Below are positions 33,605 to 43,289 of a stretch of DNA of 64,000 nt, in pieces. The notes under the pieces are model-generated. The model was not told the origin of the DNA and did not search any database. It worked only from the letters and a program-made list of their open reading frames with translations. Origin of the DNA: Pinibacter soli (GTDB lineage Bacteria; Bacteroidota; Bacteroidia; Chitinophagales; Chitinophagaceae); assembly GCF_029961145.1 (NCBI RefSeq), contig NZ_JASBRG010000007.1, positions 2,920,533-2,984,532 of the forward strand, written 5' to 3'. A program made the translations under genes and the position numbers. The stretch's first letter is position 1. Every line of letters begins with the position of its first letter.

Positions 33605-35050
33605 TTAATTGATCCAATTCTTTGCGTCCTGTACGTGATGGTACAATTCCACTTTAACGTTGAATTTATTTTTCAAATAGCGGGCCAACGCATCTGCAGC
33701 GTACACGCTTCTGTGCTGGCCGCCGGTACAGCCGAAGCTAACCATCAGGCTTTCAAAATCCCTCTTTAAATAGTCCGTCACGCTGATATCTACGATATTA
33801 TAAACGCTGTTTAAAAACTCAGGCATTTTTGTTTGCTGCTCAAGAAAATCCTTTACCGGCTTATCTCTTCCGGTAAGCTTTTTATACTCCTGAAAACGAC
33901 CCGGATTTAAAATTCCCCGGCAATCAAACACAAAGCCACCGCCGTTTTCAGTCTCATCGCCCGGAATTCCCTGCTTAAAGGAAAAGCTGCTGATCTTAAC
34001 GACAAGCGGAGAGTTCTCTCTTGCGCGAATAGATTCAAAACTTTTTAGTACTTCATCACTCACACAATGACGCAGACATCTGTCCAGCTCAGGTAATGCG
34101 ATGCCCATTTGCGTGTTGTCTACAAACCATTTAAGATTGTTGATAGCTGGCGGAATACTGGACAGAAAATGGGCTTTTCGCTCAAACAGCCCGCGAAAAC
34201 CATATGCTCCCATCACCTGAAGCAAACGAATCAGCACATATCCGTTGTATTGATAAACGAAAGCTTCCTTGTCTATCGCTCCGTCTAAAAGTTGATTTAC
34301 TTCTTCAATATAATAATTGAGCAGATCGTTTTTCCAATCTTCGGGAAGCTCTGCTTTTGCCTGCCACAACAGTGAAGCAACGTCGTACTGCAGCGCACCT
34401 TTCATACCACCCTGATAGTCTATAAAATGAACTTCACCATCTTTTATCATGATGTTCCTGCTTTGAAAATCGCGGAACATAAAATGTTGGTCAACATTTT
34501 TAGTCAGGTAATCAGTCAGCGAGTCAAAATCATTTAGCAACGCCTGTTTATCGTAGGGGTATTTCAGCGTATCCAGAAAATAGTATTTGAAATACAAGAG
34601 ATCGGACAATATCGCTTGCTTGCCAAATTCCTTTGCTGTAAGGCACATGTTGTAATCTATTCCTTCGCCCGCAACAACCTGCAGTTGCGCCAATGAACGC
34701 AAGCTCTTTTTAAACAGGTCATACACATAAGAGTTGTACTTATTCTTTTCTAATTCATCCAATAAAGAAATGGTACCAAAGTCTTCGAGTATGTAAATAT
34801 CCGACCGGTCGTTTATTGCGTGGATTTCAGGCACAGGGATGCTGTACTTTCTGAATTGATTGGTGAAGGATATGAAGGTTCTATTTTCCTGAACATTGGG
34901 TCCGTAGCAGGCTATATATGATTTGCCATTTTCAAACACACGAAAATACCTGCGGTCAGATCCCGATTGTGGCAGGACCTCAACTTCTACCCCGGAGACA
35001 CTAAAAGTGCTCTCCGCAAGAGCCTTTATTTCTTCAATTACTTTTTGCAT
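33605..35050 (-). CDS. AmgK-like aminosugar kinase fused to a RapZ C-terminal domain
   Basis: 481 residues. Residues 1-340 form an aminoglycoside-phosphotransferase-like kinase: hinge YILEDFG (86-92), catalytic loop FRDFQSRN (192-199, D194) and metal site FIDYQ (D211). The region from about 350 to the end matches the RapZ C-terminal domain: FDCRGILNPG (375-384), TGRDKPVKDFLE and GCTGGQHRSVY (440-450), the glucosamine-6-phosphate-binding signature. AmgK phosphorylates MurNAc/GlcNAc at C1 for MurU. Fusion to the RapZ sensor suggests control by cell-wall sugar levels. The RapZ N-terminal P-loop domain is absent. Confidence 0.85.
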   Translation of the reverse strand: MQKVIEEIKALAESTFSVSGVEVEVLPQSGSDRRYFRVFENGKSYIACYGPNVQENRTFISFTNQFRKYSIPVPEIHAINDRSDIYILEDFGTISLLDELEKNKYNSYVYDLFKKSLRSLAQLQVVAGEGIDYNMCLTAKEFGKQAILSDLLYFKYYFLDTLKYPYDKQALLNDFDSLTDYLTKNVDQHFMFRDFQSRNIMIKDGEVHFIDYQGGMKGALQYDVASLLWQAKAELPEDWKNDLLNYYIEEVNQLLDGAIDKEAFVYQYNGYVLIRLLQVMGAYGFRGLFERKAHFLSSIPPAINNLKWFVDNTQMGIALPELDRCLRHCVSDEVLKSFESIRARENSPLVVKISSFSFKQGIPGDETENGGGFVFDCRGILNPGRFQEYKKLTGRDKPVKDFLEQQTKMPEFLNSVYNIVDISVTDYLKRDFESLMVSFGCTGGQHRSVYAADALARYLKNKFNVKVELYHHVQDAKNWIN

Positions 35051-35113
35051 ATGAGTGTCGGTAAAAATAATTTAAAAATGCAGAGGATGGGAAAAAAGAT
35101 GGAATTTTATGAG

Positions 35114-35233
35114 TGAGCACACAGATGACGCAGATCTGGCTGATTTTCGCTGATTATTGGCGCAGAACAACACAATCAACCTCATGCAAAATATCTGCGT
35201 TAATCATGACAATCTGTGTCATCTGCGTGCTTC
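35114..35233. repeat. Family G inverted repeat in divergent gap
   Basis: Left arm 35114-35157 and right arm 35190-35233 are imperfect reverse complements (CAGATGACGCAG faces CTGTGTCATCTGCG). The frame of the downstream reductase stays open through it, giving a false N-terminal extension. Confidence 0.7.
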
Positions 35234-35249
35234 TTCAAAAAAACCGTCA

Positions 35250-36290
35250 ATGACAACACCTTATATCCATTTGAAAATCGCGGATATTATCGAAGAGACC
35301 AATCAAAGCAAAACTTTCGTGCTTGCTCCTTTGGCTGAAAAACAAATAGAGTATAAGGCGGGCCAGTTCCTGACCTTTGTTTTTTCGAAACATGATATGG
35401 AGGAAAGACGAAGCTTTTCTATTTCCTCAACACCCCTTTTAAAGGAGCCGTTATCGATCACGGTGAAACGACTGGATAATGGCGAATACTCACGCAAACT
35501 GATTGACAACTCATCTGTTGGTGATGAATTGATAACAATTGGACCGTCTGGTTTTTTTACTTTACCAGATAACATTTCTTCCTACAATCAAATATTTTTC
35601 TTTGCAGCCGGAAGTGGCATTACTCCCGTTTTACCTTTAATAAAAACATTACTGCACAGCAATGCCAATTTGAAAATTGTTTTGATATACAGTAACCAGA
35701 GTGTTGCTGACACTATTTTCTATAAAACCTTACAAGGGCTCGCTGCAAAATTTCCGGACAAGTTCACCATTGAGTTTCTTTTTAGCGATGCGCAAAATCT
35801 TGGAAGAGCGAGGTTGAGCAAATGGCTGCTCGAGGTGTTGTTGAAAGAATACAGCACTTGTCCATACAGTGAAACATTATTCTATTTATGCGGACCATTC
35901 GACTATATGCGCATGGCGACTATCCAATTACTTAACGAAGGCGTTCCTGCAGCCAATATTCATAAGGAAAACTTTACAACGTTTAAAATAGAAACAAAAG
36001 AGCTGCCGCCCGATACGCTTCCGCACATGATCAGTATCGAAGCAAACGGCCGTGTATATGATCTCGTTTCGCAATATCCGCAAACCATATTGCAAGCTGC
36101 TAAAAAAGCCGACATCACACTGCCTTATAGCTGCGAGGCCGGCCGCTGTGGCACCTGTTCTGCCACTTGCATCAGCGGCAAAGTGTGGATGAGTTACAAC
36201 GAAGTTTTAATGGACAATGAAATAGCAAAGGGTCGGGTCTTGACGTGTGTGGGATACCCGGTGGGCGGAGATGTGATCTTGAAGTTTTAA
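35250..36290 (+). CDS. FAD/NADPH 2Fe-2S oxidoreductase (PaaE/Hmp-reductase-like)
   Basis: 346 residues from ATG 35250; the 31 codons upstream are family G repeat. The FAD domain shows RSFSISS (54-60), the NAD(P) domain AAGSGITPVLP (119-129) and LCGPFDYM (213-220), and a C-terminal plant-type ferredoxin domain has C295x4C300x2C303 and C333 as 2Fe-2S ligands. This layout matches the phenylacetyl-CoA epoxidase reductase PaaE and related oxygenase reductases. No paa genes are near, so the electron acceptor is unknown. Confidence 0.9.
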   Translation: MTTPYIHLKIADIIEETNQSKTFVLAPLAEKQIEYKAGQFLTFVFSKHDMEERRSFSISSTPLLKEPLSITVKRLDNGEYSRKLIDNSSVGDELITIGPSGFFTLPDNISSYNQIFFFAAGSGITPVLPLIKTLLHSNANLKIVLIYSNQSVADTIFYKTLQGLAAKFPDKFTIEFLFSDAQNLGRARLSKWLLEVLLKEYSTCPYSETLFYLCGPFDYMRMATIQLLNEGVPAANIHKENFTTFKIETKELPPDTLPHMISIEANGRVYDLVSQYPQTILQAAKKADITLPYSCEAGRCGTCSATCISGKVWMSYNEVLMDNEIAKGRVLTCVGYPVGGDVILKF

Positions 36291-36371
36291 CTGACTGAAT
36301 AACTGAGTGATTGATTTTCGATTTTGTGTTACGACTATCGGCCATTCAGTCATTCAGTTATTCAGTTATTG
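36291..36371. repeat. Family D inverted repeat (CATTCAGT words)
   Basis: GACTGAATAACTGAGTG faces CATTCAGTCATTCAGTTATT in 8-base steps, between the reductase stop and the atpC terminator. A second member is at 45112-45234. Confidence 0.6.
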
Positions 36372-36373
36372 GG

Positions 36374-36402
36374 CAAAAAAAAGCCGTCTGCTTGAGACGG
36401 CT
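36374..36402 (-). terminator. Terminator of the atpD-atpC transcript
   Basis: On the minus strand AGCCGTCT pairs with AGACGGCT around CAAGC, followed by nine T. Confidence 0.92.
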
Positions 36403-36426
36403 CTATTTAAAATTCAAACTTACTTC

Positions 36427-36696
36427 TTAGTGTGATTTATCAACCAGGTTAGCGCCTTCAACAAGCACTGTTACTTTGTTGTGTAATATTTCAACGAAAC
36501 CGCTTTCTATTGAATAGTTGATCGTGTTGCCCTGACCTTTATCTACCAGTACTTTCAGATTGCCTTTTTTCAAAGCAGAAACCATTGGAGCGTGTCTGTC
36601 AAGAACCTCAAACAAACCATCTATTCCCGGCAGCTGTACACCGTAAACCTGGCCGCCATAGAGCTTTCTTTCAGGTGTTAATATTTCGAGTGTCAT
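36427..36696 (-). CDS. atpC: ATP synthase F1 epsilon subunit (short form)
   Basis: 89 residues covering only the N-terminal beta-sandwich domain (LTPERKLYGGQVYGVQLPGIDGLFEVLDRHAPMVSAL); the C-terminal helical hairpin that in longer epsilon subunits inhibits ATP hydrolysis is absent. Such short forms are common in Bacteroidota. It is the second gene of an atpD-atpC pair, as usual in this phylum, separated by a 171-base family B repeat. It converges on the reductase gene. Confidence 0.93.
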   Translation of the reverse strand: MTLEILTPERKLYGGQVYGVQLPGIDGLFEVLDRHAPMVSALKKGNLKVLVDKGQGNTINYSIESGFVEILHNKVTVLVEGANLVDKSH

Positions 36697-36867
36697 TTTT
36701 TCAATTTGAAAATTTGAAGATTTGAAAATTTGAAAATGCCCATGGTCAAACAGGCATTTTCAAATTCATCTTCAAATTATTTCTTAGAACTAATTTATCG
36801 ATAATGATCTGAACATGAGTAATGGCTTCATCCATTTTTCAAATTTTCAAATCACCACATTTTCAAA
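36697..36867. repeat. Family B repeat between atpD and atpC
   Basis: TTTTTCAATTTGAAAATTTG, repeated TTTGAAGA/TTTGAAAA words and then CATTTTCAAATTCATC and CAAATTTTCAAATC fill the gap in 8-base steps on both strands. Confidence 0.6.
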
Positions 36868-38520
<1,653 letters not shown>

Positions 38521-38672
38521 TCAAATGCATCTTTTGCAACATAATTTCCAGCGGGGAATAGTTTTTGAATCGGTAACCTTGTCAATATTGTTTGTCCCAT
38601 TTTATTTAACAGTAAAAAAGAAACACAAACACTAACAGCAGTATTGACTTTTATTTACCAAAATCGAAGATT

Positions 38673-38861
38673 ATGGACAAGCTGGAAATTAAAGGAAAAC
38701 TTAATGAATGGAAAGGCAAGCTTAAACAGGCTTTCGCAGATCTTAACGACGACGACCTAAAATACGAAGAAGGAAAAGACGACGAATGGTTGGGCAAAAT
38801 GCAGCAGAAAACTGGCAAAACACGAGAGGACCTGATCGCATGGTTGAAGTCACTGGGTTAA
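38673..38861 (+). CDS. CsbD-family stress protein
   Basis: 62 residues, acidic and hydrophilic. It starts [20 protein letters not shown], the standard CsbD opening, then [25 protein letters not shown]. CsbD-like proteins are induced by general stress in several bacteria; the mechanism is unknown. It is monocistronic, with a terminator 23 bases after its stop. Confidence 0.93.
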   Translation: MDKLEIKGKLNEWKGKLKQAFADLNDDDLKYEEGKDDEWLGKMQQKTGKTREDLIAWLKSLG

Positions 38862-38883
38862 GTATTCCTTTCAATTAATTTGT

Positions 38884-38918
38884 AAAAGAGGTTCCTGACA
38901 ATTGACGGAACCTCTTTT
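38884..38918 (+). terminator. Terminator of the CsbD gene
   Basis: AAAAGAGGTTCC (38884-38895) pairs perfectly with GGAACCTCTTTT (38907-38918), 11-base loop, then TTATTG. Confidence 0.9.
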
Positions 38919-38974
38919 TATTGTTTTATTTCCAAAAAATTCCTATATAATTTCGTTACCCCTAATTCCTGAAT

Positions 38975-40591
38975 ATGAAATCGAAGAAACATCACTTATT
39001 GATTACTGTGATCGTATGCGCTATTGTAATTGCTGCGTGCAATGAAAGCGCATCTCACAAGCCTAAGGTTGAAAAAAGAGATACAACGATTAAAAAAACA
39101 AACTCGTTTTCAGATCTGTTTTTCGACAGCACCGCACTTGAAAGCTTCATTCAGAAGGAGCATATGTCTGATACTTTAGCAAATGAATTCAGAAGTTTTT
39201 ATAACGGGCGTAACTACCAATTTGCCTGGTTCTTTCAAAATGGTTTGGCTGAACCCACACGCAACTTTTGGAACACCCAGAACGATTATATCAGTTATAG
39301 CGGAGACAGCAGTCTATACAGTTCCTATCTCCAAAGTCTTCTTGATTCTGCGGCCACTAAAAATGACAGTATCAATCTCTCCGACGCCGACCGTCTACAG
39401 GCAGAACTTCTTTTTACCGGTCAATTCCTGAAATATGCGTCACGTGCTTATGTTGGATCCAAAGAGTTTAGTCCCGACGATCTTCAATGGTTTATTCCAA
39501 GAAAGAAAATAAACATGGTTTCGTTGCTGGATTCTGTTGTTAACAATAAAGGAAAAAATAGTGGTGAATATGAACCGTTAAACAGGCAATATAAACTGCT
39601 GAAGGACTATTTGATAAAGTATTCTAAAATAGAAAAAGACAGTGCATGGGCACCTATCGCTCCGGATCAAAAGAAGTTTATAGAAGGCGACCGTTCTCCT
39701 GCGGTTACCGCGATTAAAAAAAGACTCTTTCTTACAGGAGACTTTACCCAAACAGACACGTCTTCTTTATTTACCGATTCACTTCAGGCTGCGGTGAAAA
39801 ACTTCCAGAACCGTTATGGAATGAAGGAAGATGGCGTTATGGGTGGTGCCACATTGAGAGAGATGAATCAATCTGTTCAGTTTCGCATTCGCCAGATACT
39901 GATCAATATGGAGCGCATGCGCTGGGTGCCTGAAGAGCCGAAAACAGACTATCTCCTGGTAAATATTCCTGCGTACAAATTGTATGTTTATGAGAATGGT
40001 AAACTCGGTTTCAACATGAATGTGGTAGTGGGAAAAGAGGGGCATAATACTGTAATCTTTACAGGCAATTTGAAATATGTTGTTTTCAGTCCTTACTGGA
40101 ATGTGCCAACAAGTATTGTACGAAATGAGGTGGTGCCTGGTATGAAGAGAAACAGGAACTATATTGCCAGTCACAATATGGAAATCACCGGGTACAGCGG
40201 AAGTCTTCCAATTGTAAGGCAAAAGCCCGGGGCAAAAAATTCGCTTGGCCGCGTGAAATTTCTTTTTCCCAATAGCTACAATATTTACTTACATGATACG
40301 CCGGCAAAGAGTTTGTTCAATGAAGACAGTCGGGCCTTTAGTCATGGCTGTATAAGACTGGGAGAGCCGAGCAAACTGGCACAGTTCCTTTTACGCAAAG
40401 ATTCTTCATGGACGGACGAAAAAATACAAAAATCCATGAACAGCGGCAAAGAACAATATGTAACATTGAAAAATCCTATCCCCGTTTACATTGGTTATTT
40501 CACCGCGTTTGTGGATAGAAAGGGGCAATTAAATTTCAGGGATGATATCTACGGGCATGATGCGAAGATGAGCAAGATGATGTTTAAATAA
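38975..40591 (+). CDS. L,D-transpeptidase lipoprotein (YcbB/LdtD-like)
   Basis: 538 residues. A lipobox VIAAC (Cys22) predicts a lipoprotein. Domains: a helical scaffold (about 50-230), a peptidoglycan-binding PG_binding_1 repeat (about 240-298, AVKNFQNRYGMKEDGVMGGATL) and a YkuD catalytic domain (about 325-490) with H440 and SHGCIR (456-461, C459). Large YcbB-type enzymes make 3-3 crosslinks in peptidoglycan and resist many beta-lactams. It fits the cell-wall theme of the region. A family A repeat follows the stop. Confidence 0.93.
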   Translation: MKSKKHHLLITVIVCAIVIAACNESASHKPKVEKRDTTIKKTNSFSDLFFDSTALESFIQKEHMSDTLANEFRSFYNGRNYQFAWFFQNGLAEPTRNFWNTQNDYISYSGDSSLYSSYLQSLLDSAATKNDSINLSDADRLQAELLFTGQFLKYASRAYVGSKEFSPDDLQWFIPRKKINMVSLLDSVVNNKGKNSGEYEPLNRQYKLLKDYLIKYSKIEKDSAWAPIAPDQKKFIEGDRSPAVTAIKKRLFLTGDFTQTDTSSLFTDSLQAAVKNFQNRYGMKEDGVMGGATLREMNQSVQFRIRQILINMERMRWVPEEPKTDYLLVNIPAYKLYVYENGKLGFNMNVVVGKEGHNTVIFTGNLKYVVFSPYWNVPTSIVRNEVVPGMKRNRNYIASHNMEITGYSGSLPIVRQKPGAKNSLGRVKFLFPNSYNIYLHDTPAKSLFNEDSRAFSHGCIRLGEPSKLAQFLLRKDSSWTDEKIQKSMNSGKEQYVTLKNPIPVYIGYFTAFVDRKGQLNFRDDIYGHDAKMSKMMFK

Positions 40592-40670
40592 TTGAAAATG
40601 GAAAGTTGAAAGTTGAAAATGAAAGGCAGTTTGGCCTTAGTACTCATTTTCAACTTTCCATTTTCAACTA
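40592..40670. repeat. Family A inverted repeat (CAACTTT words) between convergent genes
   Basis: GTTGAAAGTTGAAAATGA-type words face CATTTTCAACTTTCC; the left arm has one extra 7-base unit relative to the right. Others are at 48777-48938 and 57243-57374. Confidence 0.65.
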
Positions 40671-40672
40671 AC

Positions 40673-41014
40673 TTAAAATTTCTTCGCAAATATCTTCAAT
40701 GCCTGCTTTATAGCCACATACAAGCCAGCCTGTCGAATGGCAGTCCATATTGCTTCTCCCTTCTCTCCTTTTTTGGCAAACAAGCCTCCAAGGACATTTT
40801 TTCCTACCGCAAATGCTGAAGAGGCGGCCTTGCTTTGAAGCACTGCCGGCACGATAGCTGCAGCACCAAATTTCAACGCTTCTTTGGGTATTTGCCTGAA
40901 GTGAGTTTTCAATTCTTCTTCACGTATGCGTATGCGTGTCTTTACCGCATGCTGCTCTTTTGCAAGATCTTCAAGCGAATTGATATGGGAGAGGTCAATT
41001 TTCTTTTTCATCAT
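40673..41014 (-). CDS. Small protein of unknown function in YtxH/holin-like cluster
   Basis: 113 residues with a hydrophilic N-terminal half and a glycine-alanine-rich weakly hydrophobic stretch (about 48-75, KFGAAAIVPAVLQSKAASSAFAVG). Coiled-coil character is likely near residues 8-40. No family is recognised. It overlaps the end of the holin-like gene by 20 bases, so it is translated from the same transcript. It may help a membrane or stress function shared with YtxH and the holin-like protein. Confidence 0.7.
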   Translation of the reverse strand: MMKKKIDLSHINSLEDLAKEQHAVKTRIRIREEELKTHFRQIPKEALKFGAAAIVPAVLQSKAASSAFAVGKNVLGGLFAKKGEKGEAIWTAIRQAGLYVAIKQALKIFAKKF

Positions 41015-41369
41015 CGTCTGCGGTTCTATCGAAGAATACTTTTATCACAATATTTGCAATGAGTTTTTCTATGTATTTTTTTCTAAACGCGAATACCAGT
41101 ATTAACAGCACCACATAAAAACCTGCCACAATACCAAATCCCCAAAACAAGCTTTGTGTTACCCAAACAAAAAAGTATCCGACAAGAATACTTATGAAAA
41201 AAAGCACAAAAAAGGCGAGCAAAGCAATTATTAGAAAAGACACCAATAAGCCAGCCAGACGCGCCGATTTATCGGCCGCCCTTAACTTTAAAAGTAATAG
41301 CCTGTCCTGTATGTATTCTTCGGTTAAATTTTGAACATTCTCAAAAAAGCCGGGTTGTTGTTCGTCCAT
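40995..41369 (-). CDS. Holin-X/PF07332-like membrane protein
   Basis: 124 residues with two clear transmembrane helices (about 38-66 and 73-95) and charged ends. Similar to the phage-holin superfamily III-like proteins found on bacterial chromosomes, which are usually neither phage genes nor lysis proteins. It lies between the YtxH-like and the small unknown gene, with the same overlaps and spacing as in relatives of this trio. No prophage genes are nearby. Confidence 0.75.
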   Translation of the reverse strand: MDEQQPGFFENVQNLTEEYIQDRLLLLKLRAADKSARLAGLLVSFLIIALLAFFVLFFISILVGYFFVWVTQSLFWGFGIVAGFYVVLLILVFAFRKKYIEKLIANIVIKVFFDRTADDDEKEN

Positions 41370-41385
41370 TCTTTATGATTAAACT

Positions 41386-41631
41386 TTAGGCTGTAAAGTT
41401 CTGTGCGTCGTCGCTTATATCTTGTACATACTGTTTTCCTTTTTGTACGGAGTCGGCTACCTGATCTTTCAGGTCGTTGAATTTATTTTTCAAATTATCA
41501 CCTGCTTTCCCCGCAGCAGACTTAAGATCTGAAATAAGTTCCTGCCCTTTGTCACTGTTCATGAACATGGCAAGTGCTACTCCGGCGGCGGCGCCAACAA
41601 TTACTCCTGCAAGAAATTTAGTACTACTCAT
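41386..41631 (-). CDS. YtxH-domain protein
   Basis: 81 residues from ATG 41631; the upstream open codons are family F repeat. It opens with MSSTKFLAGVIVGAAAGVALAMFMNSDKG, the glycine/alanine-rich YtxH helix, then an amphipathic acidic/basic helix (LKSAAGKAGDNLKNKFNDLKDQVADSVQKG). Such proteins are stress-related and membrane-associated. It is the first gene of the three-gene unit. It is also close to CsbD, which shares the stress theme. Confidence 0.88.
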   Translation of the reverse strand: MSSTKFLAGVIVGAAAGVALAMFMNSDKGQELISDLKSAAGKAGDNLKNKFNDLKDQVADSVQKGKQYVQDISDDAQNFTA

Positions 41632-41955
41632 AAAATAAGTTTTTCTAAAATTATTAATTAAGTTGTGAGTTTTGAGTTGTAAGTTATGAGTTTTTAGCAT
41701 TTTTAATAAGTTAAAACTCATTGCTTTTTACTTACAACTTCTATGTGCTAATTCAAATCTTATTCCAACACACCACAAAGCAAAAAGTTTTGCCGATAAT
41801 TTGAAAATACCGATGAAAGCCTAACTTGCAAGAATATATATTTTGATGTCGTAATTGCGTCAAATTATAATGCAGAAGAGTTTTTTGTGCCCCTTTCCAC
41901 CCATTGGATTGCCCGGAGCCACTCAAAACTCATCACTTATTACTCAAAACTTTTT
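41632..41955. other. Divergent gap with family F repeats
   Basis: 41655-41750 carries GTTTTGAGTTGTAAGTTATG words (7-base steps) and 41920-41950 the complementary CTCAAAACTCATCAC words; the intervening AT-rich part has no recognised gene. The 5' ends of both flanking reading frames extend spuriously into these repeats. Confidence 0.55.
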
Positions 41956-43116
41956 ATGCAATTAATTGAAATAACTGACGCAAGTACGGCCGCAGAGTTT
42001 ATTAAGGTGAATGTTATTATCAACAAATCGGTTCCAAATTATATCCGCCCCATCGATAACGATGTAAATGACGTTTTTGATAAGAAAAAAAACAAAGCTT
42101 TTCGTCATGGCGAATGCATACGCTGGATATTAAGGGGTGAAAATGGGGAATTAATTGGTCGCATAGCTGCCTTTATCAATAAAAAGTACAAGAACAAGGG
42201 AGATGATGGCCCGGTTGGTGGAATTGGTTTTTTTGATTGCATCAATAATCAGCAGGCGGCAGATATGCTATTTGACGTGGCCAAACACTGGCTCATGAAA
42301 AAAGGTATGGAAGCGATGGACGGCCCGATCAATTTTGGCGAGCGTGATGCATGGTGGGGGCTGGTGGTGCATGGGTTCCAGGAACCTTTATTTAAAATGA
42401 ATTTTAATGCTCCCTATTATAAAGAACTATTTGAAAATTATGGGTTCAAAAAGTTCTTCGACCAGGTGTGCTTCGGCATGCACACGAAAGCGATGCTTTC
42501 TAAAAAATTCAAAGATCGTCATGACGCTATTGCAAAAGACCATGAATTTTCCTGCAGGCATTTGGTAAAATCTGATCTTAAAAAATACGCTGAAGACTTT
42601 TGTGTTGTGTATAATAAAGCCTGGGCGGGGCACGGCGGCAACAAGCAATTAAGCAAGGAGCAGTGCATTAAAATGTTCCAGCAAATGAAGCTGGTAATGG
42701 ATGAAAAAATTGTCTGGTTCGCCTACCATAAAGAAGAGCCTATCGCCATTTTCATCAATTTGCCAGATCTGAACCAGTGGTTCAAACGCCTGAACGGCAA
42801 TTTCAATTTGCTGCATAAATTGAAGTTTTTATGGCTCAAGAAGATGTCAAAAAACAAGCGATGTGTGGGTTTGGTTTTTGGTGTGGTTCCTGAATGGCAG
42901 GCAAAGGGTATTGACAGCTACATTATTGAAGAGGCTTCGACAGATTTCAGGACAAAACTGGACTATGAAGACTACGAGATGCAATGGATAGGCGATTTCA
43001 ATCCAAAAATGATTGCCGTAGCCGAAAACCTCACGCCCAACCGCAGCAGGATTTTAACAACGTACCGCTACCAGTTTGATCAAACGAAAGTGTTTAAAAG
43101 ACACCCGATTTTATAA
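41956..43116 (+). CDS. GNAT-like N-acetyltransferase family protein, large form
   Basis: 386 residues from ATG 41956 (MQLIEITDASTAAEF); 23 upstream codons are repeat-derived. The protein has GNAT-like halves: residues about 60-115 (RWILRGENGELIGRIAAFINKK) and a C-terminal half with GLVFGVVPEWQAKGIDSYIIEEA, which resembles acetyl-CoA-binding turn sequences. It resembles a conserved Bacteroidota family of this length, with no assigned substrate. A role in acylating a small molecule or lipid is possible but not shown. Confidence 0.75.
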   Translation: MQLIEITDASTAAEFIKVNVIINKSVPNYIRPIDNDVNDVFDKKKNKAFRHGECIRWILRGENGELIGRIAAFINKKYKNKGDDGPVGGIGFFDCINNQQAADMLFDVAKHWLMKKGMEAMDGPINFGERDAWWGLVVHGFQEPLFKMNFNAPYYKELFENYGFKKFFDQVCFGMHTKAMLSKKFKDRHDAIAKDHEFSCRHLVKSDLKKYAEDFCVVYNKAWAGHGGNKQLSKEQCIKMFQQMKLVMDEKIVWFAYHKEEPIAIFINLPDLNQWFKRLNGNFNLLHKLKFLWLKKMSKNKRCVGLVFGVVPEWQAKGIDSYIIEEASTDFRTKLDYEDYEMQWIGDFNPKMIAVAENLTPNRSRILTTYRYQFDQTKVFKRHPIL

Positions 43117-43276
43117 TTTGAAAGTGTGAAAATGGGCTGATTTGAAAATTCATTCTGTGTAACATTCGGCGCAAATAGTAAAGTTGCTTAATTCGGCCTT
43201 TGGTGAGTTAATTTTCAACCCAGCTAGTCGCACTAGCCATTTTCAAATTTTCAAATTACCACATTTTCAAATTAAC
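43117..43276. repeat. Family B inverted repeat (TTTTCAAA words)
   Basis: TTTGAAAGTGTGAAAATGGG and ATTTGAAAATTC face CCATTTTCAAATTTTCAAAT and ACATTTTCAAATTAAC across the gap before dnaX. Confidence 0.6.
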
Positions 43277-43289
43277 TACCTTCGCCTCC

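Noticed and set aside
40995..41369. Prophage, suggested by the holin-like gene
   Set aside because: No other phage gene is near, and such holin-like chromosomal proteins are common beside YtxH in Bacteroidota.
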